A DNA stretch of 64,000 bases from positions 53,345,745 through 53,409,744 of the forward strand of contig CM023457.1 in the NCBI GenBank assembly GCA_013339765.2, read 5' to 3'. This stretch comes from Haemaphysalis longicornis. Its lineage: Eukaryota > Arthropoda > Arachnida > Ixodida > Ixodidae. The position numbers and the translations under genes were made by a program. Positions 1 through 9,600 of this stretch are shown here, piece after piece. The first letter of the stretch is position 1, and each line of letters opens with the position of its first letter. Below the pieces are notes generated by a model. The model searched no databases and was not told the origin of the DNA. It worked only from the letters and a program-made list of their open reading frames with translations.

Positions 1-454
1 AGCGTCTAGTAGGCACTGTTTCGTAACACAGGCACTAGTTTCTTTCGTGTTTCTTCTGCATATGAAAATTTCATCCTTGCAAACACTGTGCCAGTAATCA
101 AAGCCCTCAGTGAGCAATGACACAGTGCTCATTTGTGAAACTAGGGGTTGGGGAGGTGTTAAACAATTTGTCTCTGCCTTTTTTTTACAACCTAATTGTC
201 ACACTTGAACGTAGGGCTTGAGGCACTGAAGCAGTACAGCTGGGCCACACAATGCCCACACGTTGGAGGGGGTGTTGATTTTTAAACCACTCGGGGACTT
301 TTCAGCCAGCAGCAGACTCTCACGCTCACTGATGTTCCCGTAATTTCTTTCATCAGAAATGTGGCTGCTGCCTTGGATGGGAACCAAGTTGTGTTGAATG
401 TTTGAGAGGAGTGCCGGCGCACCAAACGTGCACCGTCTGCAATTTTCGCTGCAG

Positions 455-685
455 AGGACGCCTCCAGTGCCGACCTGTGGCTGCTCAACAGCTGCACGGT
501 CAAAAGTCCGGCGGAAGACCACTTCCGAAGCGCCGTTGAAGGCGGACTCCGCGAGGGCAAGCGGGTGGTGGTGGCCGGCTGCGTGTCCCAGGCCACCCCC
601 AACGTGGGCTACCTCCGCGGGCTCAGCATCGTGGGCGTCCAGCAGACCGACCGCGTTGTCGAGGTGGTCGAGGAGACTCTCAAAG
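455..685 (+). CDS. CDKAL1: CDKAL1 exon: UPF0004 domain
   Basis: Acceptor TTCGCTGCAG before 455, donor GTGAGG after 685. It reads from phase 1 and encodes EDASSADLWLLNSCTVK through VVEVVEETLK. It carries two of the UPF0004 cysteines that hold the auxiliary iron-sulfur cluster (NSCTV and AGCVSQ). It leaves one G for the next exon. Confidence 0.93.
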
Positions 686-3600
686 GTGAGGGGCCATTCT
701 TTGTGCGTCAAAGTTGAATGCAAAATTGAAAATGGGGTGCTACTTGATTTCGCTTGAGATTTGGCGAGGCTGCCGTATTGAGAAAGAAATCTACTGGTGG
801 GGAATAGCATCGCATTTTTAAAGCCAACAGTACTATTTTCTGCTCTGACAACAATTCAGATTGATTGGAAATAGTAATTTTATTTATTTTTTTTATTTAG
901 CAATACTGCGAGCCCCAACGTTGTGTACCATAGCAGATTGGGTGTACATGGTACAACAACAAAAGCAACAGTACTATTAACTGGGGGAAAATAACAGAGC
1001 CTCTCACAAGCGGTAATTTTTAAAGTTGCCATGAAGATTGTTGTTGAAACGAGACGTTGAAAATACAGTGTGAGAGCAACCAGAAAGAGATCTGATCACT
1101 GTGCCGTCTGGTGGAAAGCACTGAAAGCGTTATTTTGCTGCGATAGTGTGGTGTGCTGTCGCAGTGCATTTGGTGTTTGCAAAAACAAAACCCTCGGGAC
1201 GCATGCTTAGGTAGGAACTTCCACAGAAGATTTTTTGCACATGTGGTGGCTTGCGAATAAAGCGTAGACACAAAAATGTGGACCAAAATGCATACAACTG
1301 GAAAGTTTTGTGTGGGGCAGTGCATCAATGCTGCATTTAACATGCAGCACTGATGAATGCTGCATTTAACTTGCAATGATTCAAAGTGCAGTAAGGGTGC
1401 TGGTTATTGTTAAAAAAAAACACGACAATATTTGTTGTTCACGAACCTGAAATCCTGTGATTTTCAGTTCCGGTTACCATTTCTATGTTTGCGTTTTTCT
1501 TGTCTTTGATTGTGCATGGTTCAACCAGTTGGGCAACTTTGCATACTTTTTCACACGGTGACTAACAGCACATGACACGAATAGTACTACTTTTCGTGCT
1601 CCTTCTCTGTTCTTACTGTCGTGAGCTATACATGAATGCGGCGGTTATTGCATGCACAGAGGCGAGCTCACTTATTGTGATGTTGTAGTATTGCAGAATT
1701 TAGCACGGTAATTGTCATATTCCGCAATTTCAACCTCTACTAATCCTGCACAGTGTCAAGCTGACAAACATTTACTAGTCTACTGTACCACATCATGCTT
1801 AACCAAATTGTACAAGGGCCGCTTTAGGATCCACCAGGCCGACCTTGTCAAAGCTTTTAATGGTTTGCGCTGGCCCAGGCAACTCCGTGAGACTGCTTGG
1901 CTCAAAGAAGGAAGGCAGGCGGAAAGCTGGAGGGGCCCCCCTGACCCTGCCAAAGATCCGGCGGAACCCACTCATTGAGATTATCGCCATCAACACGGGG
2001 TGAGCGAGGCGAGCGCTGCTCTTATTTCTTCGCCTGTCTTGCATCAAATAGTGTTTGTTGGGCCCATGAAAAAATGCAAAACGGCTTTTTGGTGTGTGGT
2101 GGGGAAAAGCTGGCTTTGTTTGATACCTGGGGTGAACCCGTATTGGCGGAGGCTTTGTTGTGGGCGAAGACCTTGTTAATCCTTTTCTTGAGCACGACAA
2201 AATACATCTGGAGTCGTGCGAAAGCCTTAACCCTTTCCGTACTGTGGAAAAAAAAAAGTACCAAATTTACCGAAAATTGTTTTTCACTCAATTTGTAGAG
2301 CTTTTTTTTTTTTTCTGAATAAACCGGCACCCCCATTTTGATGAAATAACAATTCTTTATTTCTTGAACTGTGTAAAAAAGATTGCTCTAAGATGGCTTC
2401 ACACGGCACCATTATTTTGATGAAATAACGTTCCTTTATTTTTTTTTAATGTGTAAAAAAAAATTGCTGGAAGATGGCTTCCCCGCATGGCCGTAGTGTC
2501 TTGCAGAAAAGCGTTGTCAGGGCTCCAAAACGACCGATGATGAGTGCAGTCGTCATCTATACTCGTCATCGCTCATTTTGATGCAAACTCTCACGACGAC
2601 TATGCTCGTCAATGGGAGCGAAAGGGTTAAGCGGAGTTTTTTAGGGGTGAAATACCTTAGGGGCTTGGGCTGTCGGCGTCTCCTGTCATCAAGCGACAGG
2701 AGACGCCGATATCTCCTGTCGTCAGGTTGTCAAACGATGGTCAAAAAACAAGTGTATAATAGATGAAACCGGTTCAAAATAAACTAACATGATAAACAAC
2801 ATGATAAACATGACTAAAAATGACTAAACCAACATATTTCAAGGTACCGTGACTGCAATAGCGCGCAAGTGCTTCTTTTAGCATGGACGAGCCTAGATTG
2901 TCTTTGGTGGGAGTGGTACAACTTGGGTGGGGCGGGAAGACACTGGTCTTGAGGACCCAAAATTTGCCAAGAAATCAATTTTCTGTATTAATTTTATTTG
3001 CAGTCTGCAGGTCCCAAAGAATGTACCTGCAAAATATCATAGCTGTATCATAAGTATTCACAAAACCGTTTCCCTTTGATGTCGCCTAAATTGACCATTT
3101 TTGCCTATGTTTCCAAACTTGTGCCCTGCTTTCACGGAACCAAATTTTTTTCCCACGAGGTCAGCTGTCGGGTACAATATCTTGGGATGTACTGGTTTTA
3201 TTTGTATCATTTTCGCTGCATTCGAAAGCTTGTGAACTGAACAGTGCAATAAAACCACAAAAGTATAGAGTTTCTTTTTGCTGGCACAAGATTTTAGTTT
3301 TACAAAAACATTGGCAATTGATGACCTGACATTTATGAAGTTTACAGCGTTTGCACAAAATAGTAAAATTACTGCTGTGGTATAGTTGCACTCCCTGGTC
3401 CTTTTAGGGCACAAAGGGATAAAAGCTATTGGAGTATTTCATAGGTAGACAATGAAAAAATTGCCCGAAACAGAGTGGCATAACAGGTTGCACGTTAAAA
3501 TACACTCTCTAGCACATGAATTAAAAACACCCATAACATAGATGAGTGAAACGATGCTTAGTCCCTACATAAATCTTGCACCCGGGATGTTAAAATACAC

Positions 3601-6600
3601 TCAATTTGTAAATCTCAAGCACATAAATTAAAAACTTGGCCCGTATCACCTTTGGCCCTGTGGCTGTATGGAGCTGAGTGAGATACTGAATCCTGTTCTT
3701 TCAAATTAAGTTGATATGCGAGGGTGTTATCTGCGCAATAAACCTTTATCATGCAGTATGACGAGTAGGTCGATCAATGTGCTTGTGAAAAGACGTTTCT
3801 TCTTGAAAAGGCATGTAAAAGACAGCAAGCGCTGAAAAGACGTTCTTGACAAAAAAAAAAACGCGACAAGATGCAGTCTGTGTCGTGTTTTTCAAGAGCG
3901 TGATTGCCGCTTCTTCTTCGGAACAACGAGAAGAACAAGGGCATATTTTACCAAAGCATAAGTTGAGATATTGCGAGTTATCACACACAACCCATTGTTG
4001 TTGTGTTCATTGCCGTTGCAGTTTTTTTGTTTGGTGGTTGGCGTTTGTTTTTGTTTTTGTTATGCTGGAATCCACACACACTATTTTGTCGTACATCGAG
4101 CATAAACCTGCCAGTGACTGCCCTAGACACGGTTGGACAATTTTAGTTTTTTTACCACATTGTGGTAGCACTTCCTATACAAGGAAGAATCCCCAGAGCC
4201 TCCATTACTACTTCTTGTGACCTTCCCAATTATGTTGTCTCTGCAACTAAAAATTTGCTTAGTGGAGTTAGAGCTCTGCTACCCCACCTGCTGGGAAGAC
4301 ATCTACGAACTCGTGAATGCGGCCTCCTCTTTTGTTTCGGCCCGATTTGTTCATTTCCAAGCTCAAACCAATAGCATTTCCTACGAACTTCAAGTCAGTG
4401 ATTTTTCTTTTACGACAGCAATATAAACCAGCACTAGTGCACATAACCACGCTAAAATGAAGGGCTCCAGATTATCGCTCCTTAACAATCCGAAAGGTGT
4501 TCGCATGCTTGTTATGCAGGCTGAGAGATTAAGCGACGAAATTTTCTCGTCACAGCGTAACGCCTCACTTGGTAACCTCACTGAAAATCCCTGCTGTTCA
4601 CCGCTTAGTGTGCAAGTGCTCCTATGCTTGCAACTTCTTGCATATGTTTGGTGAAAATTCTACTGCGCAATGTGTTGGAAATTACGTGCTCTCCCTGCAG
4701 TTGCCTTAACCGATGTACATACTGCAAGACCAAGCACGCCCGTGGGGACCTGGGGAGCTATCCCATCGAAGAGCTCGTAGCGCGGGCTGTACAGGCGTTC
4801 GAGGGTGAGTGTCTGTTTACTTTATCGTGGCAAACGGTAAATATCGGGGTTTCCCAGTTTTGACAAGATTGTTTTTTGGAGTCAGGGTTGTTCAATAGAC
4901 ATTTGTATTGAGAAATGGTGTTATTAGCTGTTGCGCGTAACTGAGGAACAGTGGTGTTATTTGTGCGCAACCAAGGTCGGCCACTCATTCAGTAACAAAG
5001 GGGCACATTTGTCACTACTACTTGGACCAAACTTGTGTCCCACTGCTTCCAAAGCAGATGTCATCAACCATTCAGCCACAGCTGGTCGTTGTAATGGAAG
5101 TGCACGACCACGGGGCTTTCTGTACAGATTTTAAGGGCTGTTGTGAGGTCTGCTGAGATGGGAGAATAACCTGTCAGGATATTGCTGTGTGTAGTAAACT
5201 TTTCACGTGACTGCGAGTGAATATGCAGGGTTTTGCCTTCACCAGAAACGTTACCAGGAAGTCGGACAGGCAAGTTTGCACTGACCAGCAGAGAGCTTCG
5301 TCTGTTCAGTTTGGAACTGCCTTTTGTAATAATAGAAAGACACTTGTCTGCAAGCAATATAGACCAGGCCGGCATACTGTTTCATACATAGAGCGTAACT
5401 GCATCCTGTGGGCTGTTCTTGAGATTACAACAAAATGTCCCCGTTTAGACAGTGCGTGACAATGCCCTTTTGTACCCTTTGTGTCATCTGCCAGAGGGTG
5501 TTCGTGAGATCTGGCTGACCTCGGAGGACACGGGTGCGTACGGCCGGGACATCGGGGTCACCCTGCCCGACCTTCTGCGAGAGATGGTCAAGGTCATCCC
5601 CCAGGGCTGCATGCTGCGCCTTGGCATGACCAACCCGCCCTACATCCTCGACCACCTGGAGGTCAGGGGGAACCCCGCCCCTTTCTTCTTCTGTGGACGA
5701 AGCTTGGGCTGGAATAAGTTTCAGCAGGGCTTGAAAGAAATGTTTTCTGTTTGCTCATTTTTTGCTGGTCGTCTTGCCTGTCGCAACACTAACTTGTTCT
5801 CACATATTTTGTGAGCTTTGGTGTTTTCTTTTTCTATTGTGCAGTTGGATGAGAGCGCTTTGAAGCATCGGTACACTCAGTATTTGTGCCTGGGCTCGAG
5901 AGAGAAGGGGGATAAATTTTTCTACAAACTTTGTGGAAGAAGGTTTGGAGGTTGCACTTCAATGTTATTGAACCAGTTTCATGCATAAGAAAAAGGACTG
6001 CTGCATCATTGCAGTGCTTGCTGCTTTCGTAACGAAGACAAAGTTAAAGTACCATCACAGCTCAGAACTTCTCCCGTGTAGCGATGACAGCAACCTGGGC
6101 ATTTCGCCCACATTGAACAAATGTGTTTCCACTCCCGTTGTTGACTTCCCTGCATAGTAGGTATGGAAGGTCATGGATTCTTTGTTAAGTGCTGAGCACT
6201 TTAGGTGCCCGGCTTGTGTTCACAGCTCGGCCGGGGTCACGGTATGTAACCACCGCAGTCACGGCGTTACGCACCCACACAGAGGCTTCGGAAAGATCAC
6301 CACTTCCCCTGGTCGGGACCAAACCTGGGTCTCTTGCGTTACGAAGCCAATTTCAATCTTATTGCACCACAGAGGCACACGTTACTCATATGCAAAGTGT
6401 TGAGGGTATCTTTGCTGAGCCGCCGTGTTGCCACAGACGCTGATTGCTAGGCCACAAATGAGTACACAATAACATAAAATGAGGAAAACATCATAAATTA
6501 ACGTGTTAATTAGCTCATATTAATGAAAACTCAATCCAGTGTCTCTTTATAGTCCGTTTCAGGGTCTGCAGCACCCTCTCTTGACCACTTTCGGTATCAA

Positions 6601-9600
6601 CACCAGTCTGATACTGAAATTGGTCAAGAGAGGGCGCCACAGCCCGTCTGGCAAATCTCTGCTCCGCACTTTGACAGCTTTCACTTGAGTGGAACTGCTT
6701 TAATTATTCTTCATTTTCCCCTCCCGCCCTTTGTTTTTCTCAGGACATGGCGGAAATCCTGAGCCACCCCCGCGTCTACTCCTTCCTGCACGTTCCAGTG
6801 CAGTCCGGGAGTGACCCCGTGCTAACGGAAATGCGGCGGGAGTACACCATTGCCCAGTTTCGCAGTGTGGTCGACCACCTGAGGAAAGCGTACGTGTTGC
6901 AGTAGAACCTCGTTGACCTCTCTCTCTCTCTCTCTCTATCCCCCTATGGAGTTGCTTGCTCCCCTTGAAGTCAAGTGTTCGGGACATGCTTCAGGACTGT
7001 GGGCAGAAGTCATAAAGGGATGCGCATGCATTGTTAAGCTCAAGCACCTTGATAGTAGCCACTAATTTCCCGAAGAGATTGCAGACATCTGCTACTGTTG
7101 ATGGGATGGTGCTGAACGTTGCCTTGTTAATGGAAAAAAGCTTGACCGCAGAGAGTGCGCAAGGGCAGTCAATACTCGACAAGTACTAGTCTATCATCAT
7201 CTTCCCTTCTGGTCAACTTTTTTTTTTTTTTCACATGCTGGACTACGTACTCCATCACAAGAAGCGGCATCTCTTTTTTTATTTTTCTGGCATCTGCAAG
7301 CAGGCTCGCTCGCACATATTTGGGGAGAGCAGACTCATTTGTGGTTTCTTGGGCTGGGAATGGCTGTGGGGAATGTAGCGTAAGAAGACCGGGATCAATG
7401 CAAGACGATGATCCAAGATGGCATAGACCCTCTGTCTTAAAGTTGGCAAGTTGTGCTTTACATTGTGATTGCAGTTAGCCAAATCATATGACTTTGGATT
7501 TTTTGGTTTCGTTTCCACAGACATTGCCTTAATTAAGGGGAAAACTCTGAAACTAGATAAATAGATTTTACATAGATAGATAGATTTAAGCTAGATACTA
7601 CACGCCAGTGTGTTTGTTCACAGATGATCACTAGTGTTAAGTATTTCTCATTACCTTACTGCTGCAGTTTTTGGGAGGCACTGGCGAGAAAACAGTCCGT
7701 CAATCTTGATTGTGTGCAATAACAGCTGCGGTGCTACAGGTGTACACTGTGCATTGGTAACCATGTCTGTAGCTAGGTCTGCCTGATCTATAGCCAAATG
7801 ATCCATCAACGTGTTTCCTCAATGCTGCTTCACATACTTGTTACGGAAGCGCATACTCCAGTGGGGGACACAGCACACTCTTCTTGGGAGTCGTTCCTTG
7901 AGAGTCGTCTTGCAGGAACTGGGCTGTCCTGAAGGACAGCCCAGTTCCTGCAAGGCTGGGCTGTCCTTGCTCGGTCACTTCATGTCACAGTCACCGTCAC
8001 CTCACTGACTATGACACGAGCATTACGTGAGCCATTCGCAAGGCAATCGTCGCCAAAGTTTTACCTACCAACTCGGGCGCAAGATTCTCAGCAAGACTCA
8101 ATGCATCTTTCCTTCTCTTTTCATTACGCAGTGTTCCTGGTATCACAATTGCAACAGACATCATCTGCGGCTTCCCAACAGAAACAGAAGAGGTGAGGTG
8201 AATATTTTAGCACATTTTACGGTTCAAACCCGTATTTTTTGGCTCTTGTGTTCTTTGGGTGGCCCAGTGGATTGAACAGCAGTGCTTTTTTTAGCGCGAT
8301 TTTTTTTTTCCGAACTGTGCTGATTGCTGGAGCATTGGCATAGGCCTCTGTCGATCAATCGCTACTTTTATAAATGTCTTCAGAGGACTCTGCAACACTC
8401 CCAATAAACACTTTCACTCGTTTGTTCGCATCTGGAAGCACTCAAAAAGCTATAATTATCACCAGTGCAGAGCAGCTCTGCATGATTTGCTTATCACAGC
8501 AGATCCACTTTCCGTTCATGCTTTGCTTTTGTGGCATTTTAGTGGCTATCGAACACATTCTTTGCTACAACTGAAGGAAATCCAGCCTATAGCCGCTACA
8601 CTGCTGCAATGACGTGATTTGAGCACTTGAAGAGTGCAAGACGGAAAGAGAGAATATTTTATATAGCTATGTGATGGGTATAGACCAGTAATTTTGGCTG
8701 AGGTACTTTGTAACCCCCTATTCTAAGTTCTGGATGTGTTTGCTGACTACGTTCTGAAAGCGTTTGGTATTTAGAAGTAAAGTTGCAAAAGTGCTGCAGG
8801 GTCCCTTTAAGGCGATGACGATCTTGGCTTTACCCCCGCAGGACTTTGACGAAACCGTGAAGCTAGTCCAAGACTACAGGTTTCCGTCGCTCTTCATCAA
8901 TCAGTTCTACCCCAGGCCTGGCACTCCCGCAGCCAGCATGAAGCGAATTCCGACACACATTGTGAGTACGTTAGTCCACGTGCCAGTACAATTTCCTCTC
9001 GATTGCTTAAAAGCTGGGTAGAAGCCATTAAATACTTAGCAAAATATACTTTTCTGTCCACCGAGTTATTAGTTATCGGATGCAACAATGGCTTTTCGGC
9101 GGCACTTCAGTATTGCTATAAGTAGGTTAGGCTGCCTAAAGGAATGAGGAGGAAGGGCAATTTTATGCCTACATGTTTTGTACTGCAAGCCTGACAACGA
9201 CAGCTGCACGTTTCCCGGACCTTTTTGGCGACTGCACTTCGCAGTCGTTGTATGCACTTCCATTGGAAACTGCCACGCATTCACTTTTCGCAATACTTTC
9301 CCCTGTAGTCAATGGAAGTACCGTTTTTGCGTGCATGACGAAAGTCGTCACTTAGCCCCGCTTCACACTTTCACTGCACATCTCACACATTTACGCAACT
9401 TTTCGCAATTTCCCCTGTAGTCAATGGGTACCGCATTTTTGCGTGCGCCTGGTTGTAGTGTGTTGGTCGATGTTGATTGCTTGATTGATTGATTGTGGGG
9501 TTTAAGACAACGCAGGCGATGAGGCACGCCGTAGTGGAGGGCTCCGGAATAATTTCGACCACCTGGGGAACTTTAACGTGCGCCGAAATCGCGTACACAC

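Larger units (their letters stand above)
686..4700. other. CDKAL1 introns, little recognised
   Basis: Apart from exon 1879-1999, the 80-bp duplication, the 2.67 kb hairpin and the 3.66 kb MITE fragment, I see only AT-rich sequence with poly-T runs. Bases 1-454 are likewise intron. Confidence 0.6.
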
